Shown: positions 9,757 to 22,015 of the stretch, one piece after another | How positions within the stretch are numbered: position 1 is the stretch's first letter | Layout of the letters: every line of letters starts with the position of its first letter | Origin: an uncultured Microbacterium sp. | GTDB lineage: Bacteria > Actinomycetota > Actinomycetes > Actinomycetales > Microbacteriaceae | Length of the DNA: 64,000 nt | Assembly (NCBI RefSeq): GCF_945952435.1 | Contig: NZ_CAMFHZ010000010.1 | Span: forward strand, 42,843-106,842 | Reading direction: 5' to 3' | Program-made: the position numbers and the translations under genes | The notes under the pieces: generated by a model | What the model saw: only the letters and a program-made list of their open reading frames with translations | What the model was told of the DNA's origin: nothing | Database searches by the model: none

Positions 9757-9908
9757 CCGGCGCGCCAGGGGGCACGCCGATCAGGCGTCGAGTCTATCCG
9801 AGAACGAGGACGCGCCCGGGCGGGCGCACTGTCATTCTGGCCGATGCGCCTGGAGAGGTCCTGAATGACCTGATCGGACGCCAGAAGCGACGTCCTGGTG
9901 CGCCGCGC

Positions 9909-10745
9909 TCAGCGCGGCAGGACGCCGGTCGCGACGCTGTCGAGCGCGATCGCCAGGCCGCCGCGTTCCACGTCCTGGGTGACCTCCCCTGCTGCGGCTT
10001 TGACCTCGTCCGGAGCCTGTCCCATCGCCACGGCGCGTCCGCCGAGCGCCTGCGACCACGCGAACATGTTGACGTCGTTGTGCCCGTCCCCGGCGACGAG
10101 GATCCGCTCTCCGTCGGCCTCCCTCTCGTGCCGCACCCGCTCGAGCGCCGTGCCCTTGTCCACACCGCGCGGCGCGATGTCGAGCCAGGCGGTCCAGCCG
10201 ATCGCGTACGACACCTCGTTGAGACCGGCCTCCTGGACGAGGCGGTGGAAGTCGTCCTCGTCGTGCCCGGGCGAGACCACGACCACGCGAGAGACCTCCT
10301 GCGCGGCGAGCTCGGCGAACGGCACCTCCCTGCCGCCGTCGAGGGTCCAATCGTCCAGCTCGGCGGTGAACAGGCGCTGACCGGAGCCGAGCTCGACCAT
10401 GTACCGCGCCTCGGGCAGGTGCTCGTGCAGCAGCGCGAGCACGGCAGAGGGATCGAACGTCTCGACCTGCCACCGCTCGTACCCCTCGGCGGCGGGGCGC
10501 TCCTCGGCACCGTCCGTGCGGCGCATCGTGACCGCGCCGTTCGAGCACACCACGAACTCGGGGCGGATCCCGAGCGCGTCGAGGAAGCGGTGCGTCGCCA
10601 TCCAGCTGCGGCCCGTGGCGAGCATGACCTCATGGCCGGCGTCACGGAGCCGCGCGACGGCGGCCGGCACGCCCGGGCTCATCGTCTCGTCCTCGAGGAG
10701 GATCGTGCCGTCGATGTCGAGGGCGATGAGCCAGGGAGCACTCAT
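9909..10745 (-). CDS. HAD-superfamily (Cof-type) hydrolase
   Basis: [20 protein letters not shown]... DxDGT motif and [14 protein letters not shown] overlap with serS. Confidence 0.93.
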   Translation of the reverse strand: MSAPWLIALDIDGTILLEDETMSPGVPAAVARLRDAGHEVMLATGRSWMATHRFLDALGIRPEFVVCSNGAVTMRRTDGAEERPAAEGYERWQVETFDPSAVLALLHEHLPEARYMVELGSGQRLFTAELDDWTLDGGREVPFAELAAQEVSRVVVVSPGHDEDDFHRLVQEAGLNEVSYAIGWTAWLDIAPRGVDKGTALERVRHEREADGERILVAGDGHNDVNMFAWSQALGGRAVAMGQAPDEVKAAAGEVTQDVERGGLAIALDSVATGVLPR

Positions 10746-12052
10746 GCCTCGGTGACCTCCGCGCCCCGCGGGCGCAGCACATCGATTCCCCCGAGATAGG
10801 GACGCAGCACCTCGGGCACGCGCACGGATCCGTCGGCCTGCTGATGCGTCTCGAGGATCGCGACGATCCATCGGGTGGTCGCGAGGGTGCCGTTCAGCGT
10901 CGCCACGGGCTGGGTCTTGCCCTTGCCCTCGGCCGCGCCGCTCGCGGTCTCCGGGCGGAAGCGGATGTCGAGCCGGCGCGCCTGGTACGTCGTGCAGTTG
11001 GAGGTGGAGGTGAGCTCGCGGAACGCGCCCTGCGTGGGAACCCAGGCCTCGATGTCGTACTTGCGCGCCGCGCTGGATCCGAGGTCGCCGGCCGCGACGT
11101 CGATCACCCGGTAGCTGAGCCCGAGCGCGGTGAGCATCTCCTCCTGCAGGGCGACGAGGCGCAGGTGCTCGGCCTCGGCGTCGGCGGGCTCGGTGTAGAC
11201 GAACATCTCCAGCTTGTTGAACTGGTGCACCCGGATGATGCCCCGCGTGTCCTTGCCGTACGACCCTGCCTCGCGGCGATAGCAGGTCGACCAGCCGGCG
11301 TAGCGCAGCGGACCGTGCGAGAGGTCGAGGATCTCGCCCTGGTGGTATCCGGCGAGCGCGACCTCGCTCGTACCGACGAGGTAGAGGTCGTCGTCCTTGT
11401 CCAGGTGGTAGACCTCGTCGGCGTGGTTGCCGAGGAAGCCGGTGCCCTGCATGATCTCGGGACGCACGAGCGTCGGCACGATCATCGGTGTGAAGCCCGC
11501 GGCGAGCGCCTTGTCCAGCGCGAGGTTCATCAGCGCGATCTCCAGGCGGGCGCCCACACCCTTGAGGAAGTAGAAGCGGGCGCCGGAGACCTTGGCCCCG
11601 CGCTCCATGTCGATGGCGTCGAGGAGCTCGCCGATCTCGAGGTGATCGCGCGGCGTGAAGTCGAAGGTCGGCGCCTCCCCGACCCGGCGCAGTTCGACGA
11701 AGTCCTCCTCGCCGCCGGCGGGGACGCCCTCGATCACGACGTTCTCGATGCGCGACAACGCGTCGGACGCGACGTCGGCGGCGTCCTTGGCGGCGAGCTC
11801 GGCCTGCTTCACACGCTCGGAGAGGTCCTTGACCTGCGCGACGAGCGCAGCCTTCTCCTCCTTGGGCGCGGCGGCGACCTTCTTCCCGAAGGCGTTCTGC
11901 TCGGCACGCAGCTCCTCGAACGCGCTCAGTGCCGTGCGACGCGATCGGTCGGCCTCGATCGCCGCATCGACGGTCTCTGGCGCGTTCCCGCGCGCGATCT
12001 GGGACTGGCGGACGAGCTCCGGCTCGTCGCGGAGGAGGGCGAGGTCGATCAC
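10742..12052 (-). CDS. serS: Serine--tRNA ligase
   Basis: [38 protein letters not shown]; class II motifs. Confidence 0.98.
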   Translation of the reverse strand: MIDLALLRDEPELVRQSQIARGNAPETVDAAIEADRSRRTALSAFEELRAEQNAFGKKVAAAPKEEKAALVAQVKDLSERVKQAELAAKDAADVASDALSRIENVVIEGVPAGGEEDFVELRRVGEAPTFDFTPRDHLEIGELLDAIDMERGAKVSGARFYFLKGVGARLEIALMNLALDKALAAGFTPMIVPTLVRPEIMQGTGFLGNHADEVYHLDKDDDLYLVGTSEVALAGYHQGEILDLSHGPLRYAGWSTCYRREAGSYGKDTRGIIRVHQFNKLEMFVYTEPADAEAEHLRLVALQEEMLTALGLSYRVIDVAAGDLGSSAARKYDIEAWVPTQGAFRELTSTSNCTTYQARRLDIRFRPETASGAAEGKGKTQPVATLNGTLATTRWIVAILETHQQADGSVRVPEVLRPYLGGIDVLRPRGAEVTEA

Positions 12053-12112
12053 CCGTCAAGTCTAGTCAGCCGTGGCGCGCCGTCCTCCGGGAGCACGGCC
12101 TAGGCTGGGCGC

Positions 12113-13108
12113 ATGTCAGACGCCGACGCCCGCCCCCGCGCCGCGCTCATCGTCAATCCGATCAAGGCGGACGCCCCGCGGCTCATCGGCCTGCTGCGCG
12201 CGCACTCGGCGACGGCCGGGTGGCAGGAGCCGCGGATCATCGAGACGACGGTCGAGGATCCCGGGCAGGAGGCGACCCGCGCGGCTCTGGACGAGGAGCC
12301 GGCCGCGGTTCTCGTCGCCGGCGGGGACGGCACGGTCCGCGCCGTGTCGGAGGCCATGGCCGGATCCGGCGTGCCGCTCGCGATCGTGCCGAGCGGAACG
12401 GGGAACCTCCTCGCCCGCAACCTGGGTCTCGCCCTGGACGATCAGACCGCGGCACTCGATGCCGCACTCGGCGGCGCGCGGCAGCCCGTCGACATCGGCT
12501 GGGCCACGCTGACCCGTCCGGACGGATCCACGGAGGAGCACGGGTTCGTCGTCCTCGCCGGGATCGGGCTCGACGCGCACATGATCGCGAACACGCGTCC
12601 CGGGTTGAAGAAGTCGGTCGGCTGGGTCGCGTACGTCGACGGGGCCGCGCGGTCCCTCCCCGGCGCCAAGCCCTTTCGCATCCTCTACGCCGTCGATGAC
12701 GAGCGCGTACACTCCGTGCGCGTGCACAGCATGCTCTTCGCGAACTGCGGGGCCCTGCCCGCCGGCATCTCCCTGATCCCGGACGCGTCGATCACCGACG
12801 GCGCTCTCGACGTCGCGGTGATCCCGGCGCGCGGCCCGTTCGGCTGGCTCGCGGTGTGGCGGACGGTCTGGTGGCAGAACTCCGTGCTCCGCCGCACGCG
12901 CGCAGGGCGCCGGGCGATCGAGCTCGCCGGGACCAGCCGCTCGGTGCGGTACCTGCGCGGCCAGGACGCGGAGGCGGCCACGCCCGATCCGGTGCCGGTC
13001 GAGCTCGACGGTGACGAATTCGGCGAGGCCGTGCGGATCCGCTGCCGGATCGACGCCGGGGCCCTGCTGATCGCGGTCCCCGAGGGGCATGTGATCAGTC
13101 CCGCCTGA
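12113..13108 (+). CDS. Diacylglycerol kinase family lipid kinase
   Basis: ALIVNPIKADA, VAGGDGTVRAVSEAMAGSGVPLAIVPSGTGNLLARNL. Confidence 0.94.
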   Translation: MSDADARPRAALIVNPIKADAPRLIGLLRAHSATAGWQEPRIIETTVEDPGQEATRAALDEEPAAVLVAGGDGTVRAVSEAMAGSGVPLAIVPSGTGNLLARNLGLALDDQTAALDAALGGARQPVDIGWATLTRPDGSTEEHGFVVLAGIGLDAHMIANTRPGLKKSVGWVAYVDGAARSLPGAKPFRILYAVDDERVHSVRVHSMLFANCGALPAGISLIPDASITDGALDVAVIPARGPFGWLAVWRTVWWQNSVLRRTRAGRRAIELAGTSRSVRYLRGQDAEAATPDPVPVELDGDEFGEAVRIRCRIDAGALLIAVPEGHVISPA

Positions 13109-13143
13109 CCCTCCGCGGTTCCCCGGGTTCTTCGGGGCGTGGA

Positions 13144-13875
13144 TCAGCCGGCGACTGCGACGGTGCCGTCCAGACCGTCGCCCTTCAGCGTGAGCGTGAA
13201 GCCCGTGGGATCCTGCGGCGCGGTCACCTCGAGGACGGTCAGCCGCGGCGCGAGGTCACGCGTGCAGGCCCTCGTGGTGTCGGTGACGAACGACACGGTG
13301 GCGCCGCCGTCCTTCTCCGCGACGTCCTGGACCACCGGCGGACAGGAGGAAGAACCCCAGGTCAACAGCACGATCCCGTCCGATGCGAACCACCCGGCGC
13401 TCGGCATCATGTCCTCTGCGCCGCCGGAGGCGGAGCTCGTCCGCCCCGGCAGCGGGACCCGGCCCGAGAACTGATCGCCCTGGAAGGAGAGCGTGACGTC
13501 CCTCGTCGTCTCCACGCCGTCCGGGACGGCCACGTAGGTCGCGCGGGGGGCGAAGTCGGCGGTGCACGCCGTGTCCGCCGGCGGACCGGCGAGGGCGACC
13601 GTGACGGTCTGTCCCTCCGCCGTGACGTCGGCCGCCTTCGGGGTGCACGCGGTCGACGAAGAGCCCCAGGTGACGAGGGCGATCGCACGTCCACCGTCGA
13701 GCCAGGCGGCGGCCGGATCCGTCGAGGGCGCCTCCGAGGGGTCCGTGCTCGATCCGCCGCTGGCCTCCGCGGAGGGGATCGGCGCGGAGGTGGGCTCGAG
13801 CTCTGCGCAGCCCGCAAGGGCCACGACGAGGGATGCGGCGAGCGCGGCGACACCCAAGGTCGAACGGATCCTCAT
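13144..13875 (-). CDS. Hypothetical lipoprotein with internal duplication
   Basis: Lipobox LVVALAGC; two ~85 aa repeats (WGSSSxxC...ACTxDxAPR). Confidence 0.8.
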   Translation of the reverse strand: MRIRSTLGVAALAASLVVALAGCAELEPTSAPIPSAEASGGSSTDPSEAPSTDPAAAWLDGGRAIALVTWGSSSTACTPKAADVTAEGQTVTVALAGPPADTACTADFAPRATYVAVPDGVETTRDVTLSFQGDQFSGRVPLPGRTSSASGGAEDMMPSAGWFASDGIVLLTWGSSSCPPVVQDVAEKDGGATVSFVTDTTRACTRDLAPRLTVLEVTAPQDPTGFTLTLKGDGLDGTVAVAG

Positions 13876-13959
13876 GCGGGCATGCTATCCGGTCGGACGT
13901 GCCCGCCGACAGGCCGGAGCCGCACCGCAGGGCGACGGGTGCGGGGACGCGCGGGTGCG

Positions 13960-15420
13960 CTACTGCAGGGCGGAGGTGAGACGTGCCAGGTTGTCGAGCA
14001 CCGTGGAGCGCAGCGGCTGCTGCATCCACTCGTCGAGGGTGAGTTCCCGACTCAGGCGTCGGTACTGGTCCTCGACCTCGCGCATCTCCTGCACGAACTC
14101 CTCGCCGCGTACCAGCATCGAAATCTCGAGGTTCAGACCGAAAGAGCGCATGTCCATGTTGCTCGACCCGATCACGGCGACGTCGTCGTCGATCGTGAGG
14201 CTCTTGGTGTGCAGGATGTACGGCTTGCGGTACATCCAGATCTTGACCCCGGCCCGCAGCAGCGCCTCGTAGTAACTGCGCTGCGCGTGATACACCATGG
14301 CCTGATCGCCCTCCTCGGAGACGAACAGCTCCACCTGCAGACCACGGTCGCAGGCCGTCGAGACCGCCAGCAGCAGCGCCTCGTCCGGCACGAAGTAGGG
14401 GCTGACGATCATGATCTTCTCGCGCGCGCCGTAGAGCAGCCCCAGGAACAGACGCAGGTTGTTCTCCGCCTCGAACCCCGGGCCGGAGGGCACGATTTGA
14501 CAGTCGAGGTCGCCGGTCCCCTGCTCGACGGGGGCGAACGCCATGGATTCCGGAACCGCGTCGGTCTCGCTGTACCAGTCGGAGAGGAACACGGCGTTGA
14601 CCGTCGCCACGACAGGACCGTCGACGCGCACCATGAGGTCGACCCAGTGCAGGCCGCGCTTGATGTTCTTCGGCAGGTTGTAGGTCGAGTCCGTGACGTT
14701 CTGCGAGCCGAGGAAGGCGACCTCGTTGTCGACCACGAGCAGTTTGCGGTGGTTGCGCAGATCGGGACGCTGCGTGCGCCCCCGCAGCGGCTGCACCGGC
14801 AGCATGAGATGCCAGTCCGCGCCCATCGCGTCCAGGCGGGCGATGGTGCGGCGGTAACGCGGCTTCCAGCGGTTGGCCCAGTGGTCCAGGAGCACGCGCA
14901 CGGGAACGCCGCGGGCGGCGACCTCCTCGAGCGCGCGGAAGAAGTTGTCGGTCGAGGGGTCGGACTGCAGGATGTAGAACTCGACATGCACGAACCTGGT
15001 CGCGGTGCGGATCGCGTCCGCCATCGCGTCGAGGGAGGCCTGGTAGTCGGAGATGAGGTGCGCGCCGTTGTCCCCGAGGAGCGGCAGCGCACCGAGGCGC
15101 TGATTCATGCGCACGAGGGATGCGAGCCACTCCGGCATGTCGGGACGGGCGCCGCCGAGGTGCATGTCCTGCGTGATCTCGGCGATCGTCTGGTTGATGA
15201 GATCCTGCTTCTTGCGCCGGGCACGCGGGAGCCTCGGATTTCCGATGAGCAGGAACAGCAGCACGCCGATGTAGGGGATGAAGTAGATCGCGAGCAGCCA
15301 GGCGGTCGCGGCCGTGGGCCGTCGGTTGCGCGGCACGACGATGATCGCGAGAACACGGATGATCAGGTCGATCACCACGCCGATCGCGATGATCCACCAC
15401 GGCCATGCGATGTTCGGCAT
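13960..15420 (-). CDS. cls: Cardiolipin synthase (PLD family)
   Basis: Two HKD motifs (NHRKLLVVDNEVAFLGSQN, HTKSLTIDDDVAVIGSSNMD); N-terminal TMs. Confidence 0.95.
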   Translation of the reverse strand: MPNIAWPWWIIAIGVVIDLIIRVLAIIVVPRNRRPTAATAWLLAIYFIPYIGVLLFLLIGNPRLPRARRKKQDLINQTIAEITQDMHLGGARPDMPEWLASLVRMNQRLGALPLLGDNGAHLISDYQASLDAMADAIRTATRFVHVEFYILQSDPSTDNFFRALEEVAARGVPVRVLLDHWANRWKPRYRRTIARLDAMGADWHLMLPVQPLRGRTQRPDLRNHRKLLVVDNEVAFLGSQNVTDSTYNLPKNIKRGLHWVDLMVRVDGPVVATVNAVFLSDWYSETDAVPESMAFAPVEQGTGDLDCQIVPSGPGFEAENNLRLFLGLLYGAREKIMIVSPYFVPDEALLLAVSTACDRGLQVELFVSEEGDQAMVYHAQRSYYEALLRAGVKIWMYRKPYILHTKSLTIDDDVAVIGSSNMDMRSFGLNLEISMLVRGEEFVQEMREVEDQYRRLSRELTLDEWMQQPLRSTVLDNLARLTSALQ

Positions 15421-15575
15421 GCAGGCGCTCCCGGCAGGTCTCCCCCGCCGATCGGCGGTGTGAACCACAGTAGCGGGTGCCTGGGACAAGGCCCCGTCAC
15501 GGCACGGCGGCGCCAAAAGAAGTGCTGATCAGAGGCCTATCCAGAGCGTGGATCCGCACGGGCGCGCCCGCTGGC

Positions 15576-15749
15576 TCAGGAGCGGGGCGGGAGGCCCCGC
15601 GCGGCGCGCTCCTCGGCCTCGATGCGCGCATGGGTGCGGCGTTCGGTGCGGTCGAAGCGGAGGATGCCGCGGAGCACGAACCAGAACACGATGCAGACGA
15701 CGATGGTCGGGATGATCGACCACGCGGCCGCGACCCAGAAATCGTCCAT
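15576..15749 (-). CDS. Small (57 aa) membrane protein, absent from the supplied ORF list
   Basis: MDDFWVAAAWSIIPTIVVCIVFWFVLRGILRFDRTERRTHARIEAEERAARGLPPRS; single TM segment. Confidence 0.75.
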   Translation of the reverse strand: MDDFWVAAAWSIIPTIVVCIVFWFVLRGILRFDRTERRTHARIEAEERAARGLPPRS

Positions 15750-15884
15750 GCTCCGATCCTAGCCGCGCCCGCGGTGCACGGGCTGTGAGCCCTTCGTCCT
15801 GCACCGGGCGGAATCGACGGCAGTTGTTCCCTTGCTTCGTTCCTGACGCGATTCCTCTCCCGCCCGGCGCCTCAGAGTGGGCGC

Positions 15885-17033
15885 ATGACCACCATCGTGC
15901 ATGCCGCGGGCGCCGCCGAGCTGCTCGCCGCGATCCCCGCGCTCACCGGCTTCACTCCTCGGAACTCGCTCGTCCTGCTGCCGTTCCGCGGCGCCCGCAC
16001 CGCGGGGGCGATCCGCTTCGATCTGCCGCCCTCCGACGATGCCGGGGATGGACCGCCAGGACTGCTCTCGGAGTTCGCTGCGACGGCCGTCGGGCTCGTC
16101 CGGCGCGTGCCAGGGACCGACGCGCTCGCGATCGCGGTGTACGCGGATCCGGATGGCGTGATCCGCGCCGGCGCTCCGCCCCGACCGCCCCGATCCGGGC
16201 TCGTCGGCGCGGTGGAGCGCGAGGCCGAGCGGAGAGGGCTGCGGATCGTCGAGGCCCTCCATGTCGGCGGGACTTCCTGGGCCGACTACCGGGATCCGGC
16301 CTTCCGCGCACACCCGGTGCACGACCTGCCGGACACTCCCGCCGTCCCCGGCTTCGTCGGCCCCGCGCCGGATCAGCTCAGCGGGGCAGAGCTGCCGCGT
16401 GCGGGACTGGTCGAGACGGAGTCGGTCGGTCGCGCGCTGCAGGCGATCGAACGGGTGCTCGGGCCGGCGCACGCCCGCAGGGCGACGCCCGGTCCGGCAC
16501 CGGTCGATCCCCGCGCGCAGGAGGTCGCGCTGCTCCTGGACGATCTGCCGTCGTTCCTGGAGGACCTGCTGGACTCTCCCGAGGCGAGCTCGCCGTTCCT
16601 GGCGGCTGCACTCGCGTGGATCCTGAATCGGCCCGCGCTGCGCGATGTCGCGCTCGTCCAGTGGGCGCGGGGGATCGATATCGGCGACGCCGCGCTCACG
16701 GCTCAACTGGCGTTCACCGGGGCCGGGATCGAGGTTCCCGCGGAGATCGGCCGCACCATGATCGGACAGGGACCGCGGCCCGATCCGGATCGCCTGGGCG
16801 TCGCGCTCACGCTGGTGCGGCGCACGGCCTCGCTCGCGCCGTGCGATGCCCGGGGCGGGCCGCTCGCCGCCGCCGCATGGCTGTCCTGGGCGATAGGGCG
16901 TTCCACGCACGCCGCCCACTACCTCGGCCTGCTCGCAGCGATCGATCCGGATCTGTCCTTCGCGCGACTCCTGCGCTCCGTCGTCGACGGCGGGATCCTG
17001 CCCGCCTGGGCGTTCCGCGGACCGACCCCGTGA
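15885..17033 (+). CDS. DUF4192-like protein
   Basis: AAELLAAIPALTGFTPRNSLVLLPFRGARTAGAIRFDLP N-terminus. Confidence 0.82.
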   Translation: MTTIVHAAGAAELLAAIPALTGFTPRNSLVLLPFRGARTAGAIRFDLPPSDDAGDGPPGLLSEFAATAVGLVRRVPGTDALAIAVYADPDGVIRAGAPPRPPRSGLVGAVEREAERRGLRIVEALHVGGTSWADYRDPAFRAHPVHDLPDTPAVPGFVGPAPDQLSGAELPRAGLVETESVGRALQAIERVLGPAHARRATPGPAPVDPRAQEVALLLDDLPSFLEDLLDSPEASSPFLAAALAWILNRPALRDVALVQWARGIDIGDAALTAQLAFTGAGIEVPAEIGRTMIGQGPRPDPDRLGVALTLVRRTASLAPCDARGGPLAAAAWLSWAIGRSTHAAHYLGLLAAIDPDLSFARLLRSVVDGGILPAWAFRGPTP

Positions 17034-17038
17034 TCAGC

Positions 17039-18577
<1,539 letters not shown>

Positions 18578-18777
18578 GGGTGGGGGCTCCTAGCGAAAGT
18601 CGCCGCCCATTCTACCGACGCTCCCTGTCGTGCCTTCCCATTCCGCGGGAGCCGCGGGTCTCCGACCGCGGTGCGGTCTGCGGCCGGGCCCTCGCCCTGC
18701 GTCCCGCTCTCCTCCGCGGCGCAGATCGAGGACCCGCCTCTCCGCGAGAAGGTCGGCGCGGAATCCGTGCATCGTGG

Positions 18778-19482
18778 TCAGAACGCGCCGGGAGGAGCGA
18801 GCGGGTCCGGTGGCGACACCTCGCGCAGCGCGCGGTCGAACGTCGACGACACGAGGGCGGAGAGATACCCGCCCGGGTTCTCGACCCCGATGCCGCGAAG
18901 GATTCCCGTGGCCTGCCCCACGATGGAGCGGGCGAACTCCGAAGCGGTGGAGATCGCCTCGGCGTACGCCGCACGATCCTCCTCCGCGATCACGACCGGT
19001 TCGCAGCCGAGCTCGACGGCGAGCGCCTGTGCGATGGGCAGCACCATCGGAGGCGCGGTCACACCGGCGTACGCCGCCTGCAGTTGCCGAAGGTCCAGCG
19101 TCGTTCCCGTGAAGGAGATGGCCGGATGCACGGCGAGCGGAATCGCCCCCGCGCGGACGACCGGTTCGAGCACGGCGACGCCATACGCCGGATCGGTGTG
19201 CAGCACGAGCTGCCCCGGCTGCCAGGCGCCGACCTCCGCCAGCCCTGCGACGAGGCCGGGCAGCTGGTCGTGGGGCACGGCGAGCACGACGAGCTGGCTC
19301 GTTCGCACGAGCTCGCCGGGATCCATGATCGCAAGGCCGGGCAGCACCGCGGCCGCGCGATCCGGATCGGATCCCGACGTGATGCCGACGAGTCGATGCC
19401 CGGCTCCGGCGAGCGCGGCACCGAGCACCGGACCGACGTGGCCTGCTCCGAGGATCCCGACGTCCAAGCGCCCGGCCCGCAT
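18778..19482 (-). CDS. Rossmann-like/DUF2520 oxidoreductase
   Basis: LDVGILGAGHVGPVLGAALAGAGHRLVGI; HPAISFTGT. Confidence 0.87.
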   Translation of the reverse strand: MRAGRLDVGILGAGHVGPVLGAALAGAGHRLVGITSGSDPDRAAAVLPGLAIMDPGELVRTSQLVVLAVPHDQLPGLVAGLAEVGAWQPGQLVLHTDPAYGVAVLEPVVRAGAIPLAVHPAISFTGTTLDLRQLQAAYAGVTAPPMVLPIAQALAVELGCEPVVIAEEDRAAYAEAISTASEFARSIVGQATGILRGIGVENPGGYLSALVSSTFDRALREVSPPDPLAPPGAF

Positions 19483-21329
19483 CACGGCAGACCTCCGGCC
19501 GACCGATTGCCCGCCGATGCGGCCCCGCCGGATGGTTCGATCCACCCCGGAGGAGGAGGCGCGACCGACGATCCCACGCGGTCGGCGGATCCGGGCGCGT
19601 CCGGCGATCCGATCCAGCCCGAGCGGCCCGCACCCTCGGGCACCCCCGGCGCGACCGAGGCGCGCGTCTCGCCCTCCGCCCAGCGATGCGCGCGATCCGT
19701 CGCGGCAGCCTCCGCTGCGGCGGGGGCGAGCCTGTTCAGGATCGAGAGCAGGACCGTGCTCTCGATGCCCGACACCTCGCCCCGCACCGGCCCCGTGGCC
19801 GAATGGGCGCGGGCCTTCGCCACGCGCTGGGCGCGGTCGATCGGCCCCTGATGCAACGAGAAGCCCTGCAGGCGGGCCAGCGGGAACAGCGCGAGCTGAC
19901 GCCAGATCCGGCCCCGGCGCAGCAGAATCGCGAAGTCGGTGAGCGCGATCCCGTGTCGCCGCCAGGACAACGGCCGTCGCCAGGCCGCGCGGGCCGGGAT
20001 CGTCGCGTAAGAGTCGTCGGGCCGAGGGCCGAGGACGCCCTGCTCCCAGATGAACGGCACGAGGTCGGCCGGGGCATCGGGCAGGATCAGGGCGAGCACG
20101 CGCTCGACGTCGGCCCGTGTACCCACGGGCAGCACGATGTTGAACTGCTGCCCCGCGCTGGACTGCTGCTTCGCGGCCGCCTTGCCGCTCATGCGGTTGA
20201 TCCGCACCGTCCACCAGCCGAACGGCCGCCACAGCAGCGGCTGCGAGACCTCGACCGCGAAGATCCGCCCCGGCGGAATCGTCTCTGTGACGGTCGTGAA
20301 CAGTCCGAACGTGATGCGCACGCCGTCCCTGGTGGGCGCGATCGAGTACCGCAGCGCCCGCGCGATCCTCCCCCAGGTGATCGCGATCGCCGCGAACAGC
20401 ATCGGCAGTCCGACCAGGAGGGCGATGCCGAACACCGCGAGTCCTCCGTCGGGACGACCGTCCGCGAGCATCGTCGGCACGGCCACGCCCATCGAGACCC
20501 CGAACACCACCGCGAGGAAGGCGACCCACGTGAGGGCCGACAACAGGTGCGATCCGATCAGACGGCCGGCGGGGATGCGCAGCACGTGCTCCGGCGCGAC
20601 GTCGTCCAGGTCGACCCCGGCGATGAGGCCCGTGACGCCGACGTTCATGGAGTCGGCGAGCTGCGCCCGGCGGGTGCGCACGCCCGGCGCATCCGCACTC
20701 CCCCGGCTCTCCTCGCGCGCGCGACGGGCGCCGGAGGCCAGTCGCAGGATGTCGGCGCGGACGGATTCGGCCTTCGCGGTCGAGAGGTATTCCAGGGGGA
20801 CGTTCGCGTCGTTGCCGGCGCCGTCGACCTCGAGCTTGGCGAGCCCGATGAGGCGCGCGGGGAAGGGACGCGTGAGGTTCACGCCCTGCACCCGGTCGAG
20901 CGGCGCGCGCCGGTGCGACCGGAAGATCACGCCCTTGCGCACCTCGACGTGCGCATCCGTGATCCGGAAGTCGTGGAAGCGCCACATCAGCCAGAACAGC
21001 CCGATGAGCACGACGACCGCCGCCACGAGCGCGAGGAGCACGATGAGCACGAGGTTGTTCGCGAGGATCCAGTCCACCGGGTCGCCGCCGAACTCCGGCA
21101 CACGTGCGGGGGTGAACAGCGACACCAGCCAGTACGCGATGCGCTCGCGCAGGTTCGCGACGAGGTACCCGAGCACGATCACCAGCACCAGGCCGCCCTT
21201 GAGCAGCGGAGTCAGCGGGTGCATCCGGTGCCACTCGCCGTCGGCGAGCGAGTCGGCTCGGCGCCCGCCGACGGGCGCCGAGGCCGCCGGCGTCCCCTGC
21301 CCGGGGGACGGCGCGTCGGGCGTGCTCAT
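19482..21329 (-). CDS. PH (bPH2/YdbT-like) domain membrane protein
   Basis: WHRMHPLTPLLKGGLVLVIVLGYLVANL, FRITDAHVEVRKGVIFRSHRRAPLDRVQGVNLTRPFPARLIGLAKLEV. Confidence 0.87.
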   Translation of the reverse strand: MSTPDAPSPGQGTPAASAPVGGRRADSLADGEWHRMHPLTPLLKGGLVLVIVLGYLVANLRERIAYWLVSLFTPARVPEFGGDPVDWILANNLVLIVLLALVAAVVVLIGLFWLMWRFHDFRITDAHVEVRKGVIFRSHRRAPLDRVQGVNLTRPFPARLIGLAKLEVDGAGNDANVPLEYLSTAKAESVRADILRLASGARRAREESRGSADAPGVRTRRAQLADSMNVGVTGLIAGVDLDDVAPEHVLRIPAGRLIGSHLLSALTWVAFLAVVFGVSMGVAVPTMLADGRPDGGLAVFGIALLVGLPMLFAAIAITWGRIARALRYSIAPTRDGVRITFGLFTTVTETIPPGRIFAVEVSQPLLWRPFGWWTVRINRMSGKAAAKQQSSAGQQFNIVLPVGTRADVERVLALILPDAPADLVPFIWEQGVLGPRPDDSYATIPARAAWRRPLSWRRHGIALTDFAILLRRGRIWRQLALFPLARLQGFSLHQGPIDRAQRVAKARAHSATGPVRGEVSGIESTVLLSILNRLAPAAAEAAATDRAHRWAEGETRASVAPGVPEGAGRSGWIGSPDAPGSADRVGSSVAPPPPGWIEPSGGAASAGNRSAGGLP

Positions 21330-22015
21330 AGCCCCGTCCGACGCATCTCGGCCACGTCGATCAGCGTGTCGCGCAGGGCCTCGGCCGCCTCCTCCGTCAT
21401 CCCCGGGATGTCGACGCCCGTCGTGGCCGCCGCGGTGACGAGTTTCAGCTTCGCGATCCCGAACGCGCGATCCACCGGGCCCCGCGTGATGTCGACCAGC
21501 TGCATGCGGCCATAGGGCACGGCGATCATGCGCTGCCACAGGATCCCCTTGCGGAACACGATGTCGTCGGCCCGGAGCATGTACCCGATCGCCCTGGCCT
21601 GGCGCGGCAGGATCGCGAGTTCGAAGAGGAGGACGAGCGCGATCACCCCACCGGCGAACCACGCCCACGACTGCCCCGACCAGTTCGCCACGACCGCCGC
21701 GGCGAGTCCGACGATCACGAGTCCGAGGATGCGCAGGATCACCTCGGCGACGACGTACTTCGGGGAGATCTGGTGCCACTCCCCGTCGAGCGCGAGCGCG
21801 CCCTCGCCCCGCGGAGCGCGCAGACCGGGGTAGGTGCGCTCGTCGAGCACGGGAGCGCTCGCCGGAGCCGAATGCCCCGGCAGCGCGCCGGAGGACGTCC
21901 CGTCCGTGGCGCCGGAGGACGTCCCGGCCGTGGCGGGAACGGCCCCGGGATCGGCCGGGGAAGGCATGCGGGCGTCAGCGCCCGGTGTCCGCGGCGGCTC
22001 GGGAATGGTCGTCAT
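21326..22015 (-). CDS. PH (bPH2/YdbS-like) domain membrane protein
   Basis: DDIVFRKGILWQRMIAVPYGRMQLVDITRGPVDRAFGIAKLKLVTA; start could be 21967. Confidence 0.87.
   Translation of the reverse strand: MTTIPEPPRTPGADARMPSPADPGAVPATAGTSSGATDGTSSGALPGHSAPASAPVLDERTYPGLRAPRGEGALALDGEWHQISPKYVVAEVILRILGLVIVGLAAAVVANWSGQSWAWFAGGVIALVLLFELAILPRQARAIGYMLRADDIVFRKGILWQRMIAVPYGRMQLVDITRGPVDRAFGIAKLKLVTAAATTGVDIPGMTEEAAEALRDTLIDVAEMRRTGL

Noticed and set aside
12116-13090. 324-aa antisense ORF opposite the lipid kinase
   Set aside because: Antisense shadow ORF with no domain signature; the + strand frame has clear DAGK motifs.
13119-13139. CCCCG...CGGGG hairpin between the lipid kinase and lipoprotein genes as terminator
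   Set aside because: Only a 5-bp stem with no U tract; too weak to annotate.
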